Assembly: GCA_963920765.1 (NCBI GenBank)
Contig: OY987251.1
Location: 4,466,501 to 4,530,500 of the forward strand
Direction of reading: 5' to 3'
Source: Ulota crispa
Taxonomy: Eukaryota > Streptophyta > Bryopsida > Orthotrichales > Orthotrichaceae
Length of the DNA: 64,000 nucleotides
How positions within the stretch are numbered: the first letter of the stretch is position 1; each line of letters starts with the position of its first letter. The position numbers were made by a program, and so were the translations under genes. Positions 13,201 to 25,200 of this stretch are shown one piece after another. Below the pieces are notes generated by a model. It had not been told where the DNA came from. It saw only the letters and a program-made list of their open reading frames with translations, and made no database searches.

Positions 13201-16200
13201 ATTTTTTCAAATGAATTTTTTGTGTAAATTTTTCTCCAATATCTAGTGTATTTGAGGCTCATTTTCAAGAGCTCTCAACACTAGAGAAAGTCAAGACCCT
13301 TGCACAAAAGCTTAAATAAAAAACTCATAATAGATCATTTTCAAAATCAAATTGTTGATCCTAAAATTAAACTTCACAAATAATAAATCCAAAATGTAAA
13401 CTACTAGTAACTTAGTTAGGTGTATTGAACTTCAAAGTATTGCAGACACCAAATTTTGATGCCACATGCATTTAGAGGTTAATATTTGACACACATATGT
13501 GTTTTTGGACCTCGGGTGGAAAAGCTCCAATTTGTTTACAAAGAAAACATGATAAAAAATATGCCCCTATTTAGGGGTTTGTCAATTTTATCTCTTTCCA
13601 TGGTAGCCAACAAAGCAAGGTCTTTGAATTCGAATACAAATTCAGAATTTTTGAAATTAGTCTTCTAATGGTTTCTTTCACTGGTTTCTTTAACTTTAAG
13701 CTTCAAGCTATCATAAAGTGACTTTAGAGAAGTTTTATGGATAGTGAAGCATGGTTACTTAGAGTTGTAGTCTTCAAACACAGTATCTTAACTCCCTTGT
13801 GTTGATTAAATTGAGCAAATTTTGTATTATTGCTTGTAAATAGGCATTCTCTATCCAAAATTTGATAACAGCTAGGGTTAGGAATAAAGTTGCATTGAAG
13901 AATCTACAAGTTACAATAACAATTGCTTTAAAGGGATTGGATGAAGTTTATTATAATACACTTCATGATGCAATTCTTCTTTGAAAAATTTATGTCAAGT
14001 TTAGATTTCTTTGTTTTAACTTGAAGATATTTGACGTCAAGTTCAAATGATAGTTGTATAAAACATTTTGAGGAAGTTTCATGTACCAAAATTTGACTTG
14101 CAAGCCTCTTTGACGTACTAGCTAGACTCCAAAGAATGTGTGGACTCCCAACTTGGGATCTTAGCATTTTTTGAAGGCTAAATCCTAGGATCCAAGATAA
14201 TGAGGATTGGCCTTTATCAAATCTAGCAAAGGATCTTTGCCATTAGAAAACAATAATAATTACCATAAAAGTTTTAAAATAAATAAAAAATAAAAACTTG
14301 ACATAAAATACTAAATTTTGAGTTTTTACCAAATCAATTTTTCTTTATTTAAGAAATTGAATAAGCGTAAAAAAAAATAAGAAGCTATTAACTAACCACA
14401 AAAGACATATCTTGGACATAACCAATTAAGAGAAGAAGACTCCCAAGTGAATTTAAATAGAACTAGAAGTTCACCAAGATTTGTAAATAAACTCCTAAGA
14501 TTGTGAAACCTTGTACACAAGAAGTAAAACCTTATCTACAACAATTGAACAATGACTAAACTACAACTAAAGCGAGTCATTGTGAACACTTGGCCAATCA
14601 TTGTGGACAAGATTTTCCTTCCATATGTGAGGAAAAACTAATTAAGGGAGCACTTTCCAAAATTTTATATTTCTTTCCATTAAGTTTTGTTGTAGTTAGT
14701 TCTTCTATGCTAGATATTGCATTTAGATTGCCCTACACTAAATTCTCAACATTTTTCACTATATAAATACTCATTGATACTACCATAATTTTCATTAATA
14801 ATTATTACAATACACAAATTTTAAAGGGCCTAGCAACAACAAAAAAGCTGCAAATAAACAAATTAATGGCGTTGAGGTCATAAACCATGTGAAATCCTAA
14901 TATTATATTTAGAGAGTTGCATGTGCATCCAAATGATGAGTCATGAGATAATTTATTAGAATAAGGCAACCCAAATGCAATATTTAGTGTACCATAATCT
15001 TCCGATTTTCCAAACAATAATCTTCTTTTTTCAGTTTTGTGTTTCTGTTTTCATATTGAAATCCCTGGAGTATCATGCGTATTTTAATTATCTGAAATAT
15101 AACTATTGATTATACACTTCCAAAATGGCAGGAACACTTGCAAGAGCTCATGAAAACACCGGACGGCCTAATGTGTATTATGAAAAATTGCATGGATGAA
15201 AATTATTCTTTGGATGTGCGACGTGCAAGCACTCACGTGGTGTACCAAGTTCTTCACATCTCCGGTGCCCTATTGAGTGGTAACTCAATCCCTTACAAAT
15301 AACCTTGTTACTCATGGACCTAACTAAGAAGATTCAAGGGAAAATTTGATGGATATCCTCAAATCTGCAAAATTTCTAAAGATGTTCCTAGTTTTTTTAA
15401 TGCACAAGTATTCTTGACATACTTTCAAAGTTGTGGATATACCCTTCTTTATAGTTATCAAAGGTGCATGTCACCTATCACAAAATTGAAAGGCTGATCA
15501 ATCAAAAATAGTTGACATGCACCTTTGAATATTGTGGAGAAGGATACTTTCACAATTATGAAAACATATTAAGGATATTTGTGCAATTTCTGAAGAATCA
15601 AGTGTATTTGTACAAATATCACAAATTTCAAGAATATGTATCAAATTTTTCTAAGATTCAATTCTCTTTTTGAATCCTTATGCTTATGCTTGAGCCTTTT
15701 ATTAATCTTTCAAGTGAAACACTCCAAAGTCTTGATGTTTATAATTAATAAAAAAAATCATATTCTAACCTGTCCGTTTGGTGATTTGTGACTGGCAATA
15801 CCTAGTGGGCATGGAATGGGGGCAAGATGGGGAGATGTGGGAGATGGGATGAGGATGAGATGGGGGATGGGATGGGGGGATGGGATGGGGGGATGGGATG
15901 GGGAGCGATGGGGGTGGATGGGATGAGGGTGGATGGGATGAGGGTGGATGGGGCGGGTGGATGGGGCGGGTGGATGGGATGAGTGGATGGGATGGGTGGA
16001 TGGGATGAGTGGATGGGATGGGTGGATGGGATGGATGCATTGGCGTGCATGGGATGGTTGCATGGGATGGTTGCATGGGATGGGGACATGGGATGGGAGA
16101 TTAAAACGCATATACAAACTATATGTTAGTGTCTCTACATTTAGCTTGTTAAATGGGTTTACTAACCAGTCTTGTATAATAATGCAATAGATTGTCATTT

Positions 16201-19200
16201 CTATTCATTTTGCTTGTATCATTCGTGTTGCTCCAAAATGCTGGCAATCCCTAGCAAGTACAATTTTCCACCTACAATTCCACATGAGCATGCCATGCTC
16301 ATCAAAGTTCATCAATTGGCTTTGTACCGCTCACATGAACTTAGAAACACCTTAACTCCTACAAGCTTCTTGAAGAATGAATTATTGATAGATTTGGTAG
16401 GATATAGATCCTTGAATTGGGGTAGATTGGTGGTTATCCCCTAAATCCTTGAGTGTTCCCTTGGGGGACAAATGGGATTTTGGGCAGGTACCTACAACCT
16501 CAATTTTTGTCTTGATTTTTTGAAACTTTTTTTGAAGATAGGAAAACACATTTGCATTTGGGGAATATAAATTTTCTTCCAATCAATGCCCAAAAGCAAA
16601 AGTTATGCCTAGATAAGCAAAAATTTATGCAAATTAGGCAACAATTTTTTTTATAAAAACTTGAATTTTTCTTATTTTGTTGTTTTTCTCATAGGTTATA
16701 GTTTTGTCTATATCTAAAGCTTTGATCCATTCCATTTGGACTAGTTATGAGAAAGTTATGGACAATCTTGTTTTTTGGGCAGTTCAAGCATCTTCTTGAA
16801 AAAATAACTTATAAACTTCATTTTTGAATGCAAGTTTAACAATTTTTCAAAAAAATTGTTGGAGACAATGAAGTTTGCTTGCTAGAACAATCTCACCATT
16901 GGGATTATTGAGTTTCAATTTCATTGCAAGGTTATTAATAGTTTAAGTTTTTGTTCAATCTCATACCTTCTTCTACCTAATGTTTTTTTTAAGAATGAAA
17001 ATTAAGTATTTTTTGTTTTGATTTTTTTTCTAAAGATTCTCAACTCAATTTCCCACCATACAAAAAATAAACCTCAAAACTCTGTGGTACAAAAATTTTA
17101 AGTTAAAAAAGTTCAAAGTCAAATAGTCTAATCATGCAAGGTGCAAAAAAGACTGTTTTTTACACTTTAAATGCAAATATCTTGCAATTTATGCGGTCAA
17201 AGTTTTTGAATTTTTATTTCCAAATTCTTATACAAGTCTAATACAAGATCCTACGGTTAGATATGCAAAATGACCAATTTTCAAAGTATTTTACTTTTTG
17301 CAATAGAAATGGCAATTTTGAGTGTCTTTTGACAAAATAAAGGCCCCAGGGATTTAGGGGTTATAGCTCAATTTTTACACCTTTTTGTTCCCCTTTCTTA
17401 GCTTACAAAACACATAGTTAGATTTTAAATTTGATGAGGAACTAACTATATAAGAAGGATGTAAGTTAAGAGTGGACCTTTTGGGTAATAAGTTATATAA
17501 TAAGGGTACTTGCAAGCTAATTCCCACAATATACTAATGACATTCCCTTGCTCCTCTCTAGATCTAAATTATATAATATTTGTGAGCAAGTTATACTGAC
17601 CCTCTTGCTTGACAAACAGGTTTCCATTAAATTGGTTTTTTTTTTGTTGCATCGGCAAGGATTGTACAGAAACTTAATCTTACACCATTCTCTTCTACAA
17701 GAATTTTTTTAATGCAAATTAACAATGTGTTGAGCTTATCCTTAAACATCCCATGGGCATAATAGATGCATTGCCATTAAATTAGCATTTGCTATCAATA
17801 AGAAGTTTTAATTTGGGATCTCAAATATCTCACTAGAACCGCATTGCTACATTTGATTTTTTTCTTGATAATAAATATAGTAAAAATGTGGATCTATTCC
17901 AAATATAAGGAAAGTACCGCATATTATATTGGTTGCAAAGGGCCTTTCAGACGTTTAAGGGTTATTGACAAAGGTTACTTCTATGAAATATTTAAAGCTA
18001 TAAATGTCTTATAACGTATCTGTAAACTTTGATAGATGAGGAAAGGACGGAGCTTATCAAGATTCTCTGCAAATGTATAGACGACAGCAGTAACCTGATT
18101 CGGAGAGCTGTGTTGCCTGCAGTGGAGATGTTCTTCACCACCATGCCTCCCACTTTTAGCGACTCTGAGGTAAGTGTATTTCAACTTTAACTGATTTTAT
18201 GCAATATTTGATGAAACTGGAGTATCCCTTAACCGTCTAATAATGGGCTGGTCACCGTAGCAAAAAGTGGGTTGGAAATAGTTCCAAGTTGCAAGAGAAA
18301 ATAATAGTGTGGCAAAGTGCCACACAATTTAATTCTATTATCAAGAGTTGTGTAAGGTAGGAGCACCCATAAGCAGCGCTGTCCCCATAACTGTCAGTTC
18401 TAAAATCTTGGAAAATTTTTGGAAGTAAATAGATGTAATGACAAGGATGTACAACATATGAACATGAAATCTTAAAAGTGGTTATGGGTACAATGGCAGT
18501 TTGCTCTTTAAAAATTCACAACTTATTCTAACAGTATCCAAATAATACATTCAAAATTGCAAACTCAATATTTTACTATTCCTAATAGGATCTTATAATT
18601 TGCTAGCTATTTATTAATACTCATCATGTTCAAAACCCTTAGATTGACGCTTACATTACAAAGGAAATTAGGCTTCCAGAAGGCCCCCAAATTGTGAGCA
18701 ACAAATTTTTCAAAAAAAAGAAATTTTTCAAAAAAAAAAAAAAACAATAAAAAGATTTTTTATTTATTGATAGATTGCTGTGCGACTGGCAGGCCGTCTG
18801 CCAGCTGCACAGCAGTCTATTAATAAATCAAAAATCTTTTTTTGTTTTTTTTTGAAAAATTTCTTTTTTTCGAAAAATTTATTGCTCACAATTTGGGGGC
18901 CTTCTGGAGGCCTCATTTCCTTTGTAATGTGAGTGCTCCTACCCTAAGTCAGCCTTGCATGATGCTCTCATGAAAATTGCAAGGAAGCATGGGACTTAAC
19001 AGTATCTTTGTGAATCTTCTCACAAGTTGGAGTACTTAAAAATATGAGTGCATTCAATGAGGCTAGTTTTTGCCTTCCATGAAATGGCTTTCTTACTTCT
19101 AGTGGATTATGTTTTTGTCATCCATAGGACAAAAAACATCCTTGTCAATGTTTAAGGATTCAGAATTGGAGTCCATTACAAGAACCATTGCACGGACCCA

Positions 19201-22200
19201 ATGGTATTGCAACATGATAGCTTCAATGAAACACGCACTAAAACTACTGTAAATCCATAAGAGAGTGCTTGGTGTTTCATTTTGGCATGGAAGTATGCTA
19301 ACTAGGAAATTTTACACTACCAATAATACCCATTAACACTTCAACATTGCTAGGAAAACTTTCATAATTGAACTTTCAGATTTTTTGTTTAGCGAGTTGC
19401 ATTTTCTCAATGTAGCATTCCTTCTCTTGGGATTGTAAATTAGCAAGGCATTCAAGTACTCAAATTATTTCAATTAGTGCAAGAGTTAGAGTAGTGCAAG
19501 GCCTCTTCACATTAATTTAATTTTTTTTGTTTAACTAGTTTGAAAGAGTGGCAAGTTTCTTATCCTATTCTCCTAGAAGGGGATTTGGTCACAACCATTT
19601 GGCATCCCTCCGGAAGCAACTTGGAGACACAACTTTTGTAATGTGACATTCTTCATGCACTCTCTTTAACCCTTAAAGGATCATAGGGCATAGTATACAC
19701 GTTGCCGTATACTGTAGGTTGGTAGCAGATTTGGCATAAAACAGTTCCCAAAATATTGCCTAATTATTCTATAAATTATTCTCCAAAAGTGCCTAATGTC
19801 AAACAAACCAAAAAATTGAAATGTTAAATATTATAAAAGTCATTAAGCTTACTAACAATGGAAGGTCAAGGTTGATTCCAAGAGGGCTCAATCTACTGCA
19901 AATTTTATACTAAGGGCTAATTTTAGAAAGTGGAAAATGCTTAGAAAAAGGCTTAATTCTACTAAAAAAATTAGTTGAATGCCAAATAATAACAACTTTT
20001 TTTGAAAGTGCCTAATCTTATTTAATTATGAAATCAAATGCCTAACTGAGTTTTTCTCAAAAAATAATTGATTTGGCAGAGACCTGCCAAATCTGCTCCC
20101 AACCTACAATAATCGGTATTTGCTACCAATAAGAAGTTTTAATTTGGGATCTCAAGTAATTCACTAGAATTGCTTTGATCTATTCTCCAATTACTTTGTT
20201 GATCTCAAATGTAGTGAAGGTGTGAATCTATTCCAAATACAAGAAAAACACCTCATATTCTACTGGTCGCAGCGACACGCTCAAATGTTTAGGAATTAAT
20301 GGAAGTTGATGCTTATAGAATGTTTTGAAACTTAAGCCACTTGACTCACAATATTTAAGTTAAAATATATGCAACGCACAACATACTCAATTTACCTTAG
20401 GTATTATGGATTATCTTACCTGTGCACCTCGCAAATTTACTTATTTGTTAAATTAGTGCAGGTTAGTTTTAGTAGTGCGAGTGCAATAGTTTGAAAAAAA
20501 TAGTCAGGTAGTAAGAACTTTCAAGTTCAATAATCTTGGGATGTTGTTGACTACATTTTTGTGTTGTAATCTGACTCAAACCTTCTTTACTTAACAATTT
20601 TTACTAAAGTTTGTTTTCCTCTTTTTATAACATCTTGTCTTAGCTCTACAATTGTTACTACATTACTGATCACAATGGGAACTTTTGCAAATTTAACTTA
20701 AATCAATAGATCCTAGTGAAAAAGTATGGCCTAAAGAATTTGAATTGGGTAGAGATGGTACGTAAAGCATAGTTGAAAAAGAAGAACTGCAAGAAACATT
20801 TATATTATTTTGGCATGGCACGTTGCACATTTGGGTGATTGCAAGAATGACCTGTCCTGCTTTCTGTCCCCTTCACCTCTTGCGGGTGGTTTTTGGGTTT
20901 TATCTTTTGCGGTCTTAGTCATTTTGACCTAAATTTTTAGAGTAAGGTGAACATAAAAATTATTAACATTCAACTTTTTTTTTTTTTTTTTAATTGTTTT
21001 ACTATTTTTAAGTGGACCCTAATTGCATGTCTACCTTGGCAGTTTTGGTGGTTTTTAGTACTATTTTGGATTCAAAAAAGCAAATCTCATGCCACAAATC
21101 AAGGAAGTTGTTCACTAGGAAGCATTATATGGATTTGTAAATCAATTTTACAAAACTCAAAAAACTTTGCCTCACACGTTGTCTCAAAGCGGGCATCCTC
21201 TCTCCCTCCATTGGTGAAAGACAAAAACCTTTCTCCAAAAAGCACTTGCATCAATTCAAGCTACTGAGAGAGATCATAAATGGCCATTTTTTACTTTATT
21301 TTTTTGATTTTTTTACTATCTTCTAAAAAGCATAAAGGAAATTGTCTTTTTATTGGTAATTTTTGTCCCTCTATTTTTGTGCATAACTTTTAGAATAATT
21401 TTTTTCTTGTTTTGAATTTTCACAAGTATGCTATTTTAAGTGCTTTACAAATTTTCCGTATTTTATTTTATTTAAAAATTTATTATTTCAAAAGCTCATA
21501 GTACTACCTAGTACTACCAGTTTTAAGGGTGTTTGAGACAAAACCAGCAGGTCATTCTTGCAACTACCCATTTACACCCATTTTTATATTCAAGAATATT
21601 TATATGATGTAGCTGAAAAATGTACAACATTTTTAGTTGTTATTAGGTTCTTTATAATTTAAGAATATACACCTGGTGTTGAAATAGGGATTTTGTCAAT
21701 TTGTAACACTTGTGATTTTCATAGTTAGAGAGCTTTGGAGTACATACTTTTCCATATCAAACTAGGCAGGAAAGGGTCCATCACAAAAATATCCTATCCC
21801 TTCATTTGTGATTCATTTATGGACACCAATGTCATTTTCTTATGTTTATGAGAATTGTTGAATTCTTGAATATTGAGAATTTTTCATTAAAATGATAAGT
21901 AAATCCTTTAATAACTAAATAGAGCCTAATAAAGCCCAAAGCATAAATTGAAGCTATGACCAGGGAGATTCAAAAAACAAAAGAAAGTCAACCAATCAAA
22001 ATGACAAAATCTCTAGTGGAGATTTGAATTAGTTGTATTAAAATTGGCTAGAATATTTAAAAATGTCTAATTATAACATAAATATATAAGCAATATACAT
22101 TGCATGCACTCGATAACTTGGTTGTAAATGAAAGTTATTGATTTTTTTTTACGGAGCTCAAAATCTCTTTGAACACTAGATTGGTGTTTCCCAAATCTTA

Positions 22201-25200
22201 TTTTATAGGCACAAGTGTCTTTTTTTCATAGACACTAGTATCTATAATACAAGTAAAGGGTGAATGACTATCCCTTTCAAACATCGGTATATAAATATTG
22301 AAAAACACTTTAAAACATTAGTTAAACTATTAGGATTGAAGTGTTTCCAAGTATGCACTTGAAGTCTTGAAATTAAAATTTTAAATTAAAACAAGATTGA
22401 AGAGATGGCGCATTTCATCCCCAACTATCAAATCTATATAGAGATGGGGACACAAAGATGCACTCCTCAATCACACTCCTCTCATGTAATCAACACTTCA
22501 CTAAATCTAAAATTTAAAATTACATATGTTGAAAGCTCTTATTAGGGGGTGAGAATGTATTGGTTTTAGATTGGTGGTGGACTTGTAGTGATTTTAAAAG
22601 CATTTTAAGCATAATTTGATGCTTTTTCTAAATGATATTTAATTAACTCTTCTCCTAATTTGATTCACGTCTAATTTTAGTGCATTGTGTCCCTCTTTCC
22701 ATCTACAAGAGGCTTGCTTGAGTTGAGGCAATTTCAAGCTCTAAAAGGTGGTTAAAAGATTAAAAAACTGTTGGTGGAAGACTAAGAGTTGATGAACATG
22801 GCATATTTGATAGTGCAAAATTACACTTGGCATGGGTTAAAAGCATGGAGTTGGAATAGTTTACTTTTCAAATTTTAATACTTTTTTTCCCCCTTTATAA
22901 GCTTTTAAATATGTAATTGGTTTTGGATTTGGTGAAGAATTGATTACATGGGAAGGGTTTGAGTGAGGAGTGGATCTTTGTGTCTCCATCTCTATATAAC
23001 AGAATTCGGTTTTCTCTTTTGGCGATGCTTTTACTACAATCATCTCACCCCATGGGTAAATAAGCCTTTGTGGGTAAAACTTGCGTATGTGAAAATTTGT
23101 ATAAGCAAAATCTTACGTGAGAACAAAATATATGAGTAAAATTTGTATGTGAAAAAAATTGCGTATGTGAAAATTTGTATAGGTAAAATCTTACGTGAGA
23201 ACAAATGTATGAGTAAAAATTTGTATGTGAAAAAAAATGTGTAGATAAATAAGACTTACTAATATGACAATCCTTTTACCGCAATAATTTTACCACGTGG
23301 GTAAATAAGCGTATGTGGCTAGAAACTTGCGTATGTAAAAACACTAGCGTGAGAAAAAAATGTATGGGTAAAAATTTGTATGTGAAAAAAATGTGTGGAT
23401 AAAACAAATTTGTGTGGTTAAAAAAAATTATACATAAAATTTTTCATGAATAATCACAATGTGGGTATTCATCTGTGTGAGTAAGACTTGCGTGAGAAAA
23501 ATCTCTATATTTTAACAGAATACAATTTACTAGCACAGATATAACATCACACTTTGCTATTGTGAATAGGGTGTTTGAATTGTATTTATGCTAACATGCT
23601 TTCAGGTGCAAGATTTTGTTTCAAGGCTTGCTCTTCACTTGGATGACGACAATTCAAATATTCAGGTCTACTTAGTACTTACATATCTAAATTTTGAACA
23701 ACAAATGATAAAAATATTTTCCATGCCTCCATAGTCAAGTTTTTCTTCATATGTTCAAACGCTCTTAGATTTGGGTTTTGTTTTGTGAACACTTGTATGA
23801 TGTTGATTCCCAACACAAGTCTCTTAAACATTCATTTAGTTCAAGAAGGTTTATCTCAGAATACTCTTAAAAATTGACATTAAAATATTAAAAAACATAA
23901 AAAAATCTTCACAAATGACCACTATCTACTTATTTTCTTTACTTTTCTTAATCATTTATGTTCCTTCATACTGAAGAAAGTTCTACTCATATTGTAGAAG
24001 TTGTGGTGCTAACCCAAAATTTTAAAATATCAAAACAAACTCAATCAAAAATTCAAAAAAAAATCAAAAAAAAAGAAAAAAGAAAAACTACAAATCTTAT
24101 CTATTATTCAAGGCCTACCCTATAGAGTAAAAAATCAGGTTGGTGAGCCTTGTGATATGAAACTATCTCGCATAATTTGGAGAGCACTTTATCATGTCAC
24201 ATGAGTAAATAGCCAACAAGTTGTATGACTCTATGCTATAACTCTTGACTACCCTTTTGCGGGCTTTAGGCCAAGGTCCAAGGAGAACCAACACTAAGTT
24301 TATTGTCTGTAGCTTGAAGTTGCAAAAAAATATTAAAAAAATGAAACTACCAAATAAAAATTTAGCTAAACTTTAAAATAAGGGAAATCTAATAGATACC
24401 CCTAAAGTTTGTAATAATTTCATAGAAACTCTTGCTTTTTTGGAAATTTCACAGATGTCTTTGGACCAAAATTTTCAAGCTTTTTTTTGGCTATGCATGC
24501 CACTTTCCTTCTCCTTTTTTGCGCATACTACTTCTTTCTTGTTACATGTGCGCACAAGAAAGAAGGTAAGTGGCATGCACAACAAAAAAAATTGCTGAAA
24601 TTTTTTGGTCCAAGAGTATTTGTGAAATTTTTGAAAAAGCAGGGATATTTATGAAATCATTGAAAACTTAAGGGGTATCCATGATATTTTCCCTTAAAAT
24701 TAAAAACTAACTGCAATGTATTTTAGTTTAAATACAAGAAACTTATAAATAATAATTGGTGCATGCCCATGAAAAACGGGTTGAAAATGAGAAATACAAA
24801 ATTTTAACCCGTGAAGCTAAATTTCTCCCCAACATTAAGCTCGAATCTTCGCCAAGTCTCAAAAAATAGTGCATGTCGATGCACTTTGCACAATATCTGA
24901 TGGTGTTTATGGTTATATGTTTTTCTTTAGGCACAATATTTCATAGTTGTCATGCTATTCACTAAGGTAGAAGGCTCTGAAACCGTCCGGGCATTAAAAC
25001 CGTTCACTTTCTCAAATATACGCCCTTTATATATGCTATTTTTTGTAAGCTTCAAGAATGTATAAGGAATACATTTGAGGAGGTGGACGGTTTTAGAACC
25101 CTATGCACTTCAACTTCAAACTTTCATAACTATGTCCATAAAGCTCCAAAAAACATGAAACAGCTTGGGCTAGATGCCAATTTCTCTTATCTTTCAAGGA

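Noticed and set aside
15758-16198. Pro/His/Ser-rich open frames over the G-rich repeat
   Set aside because: They are translations of the minisatellite in three frames; each is repeat-periodic and lacks any recognisable protein feature.
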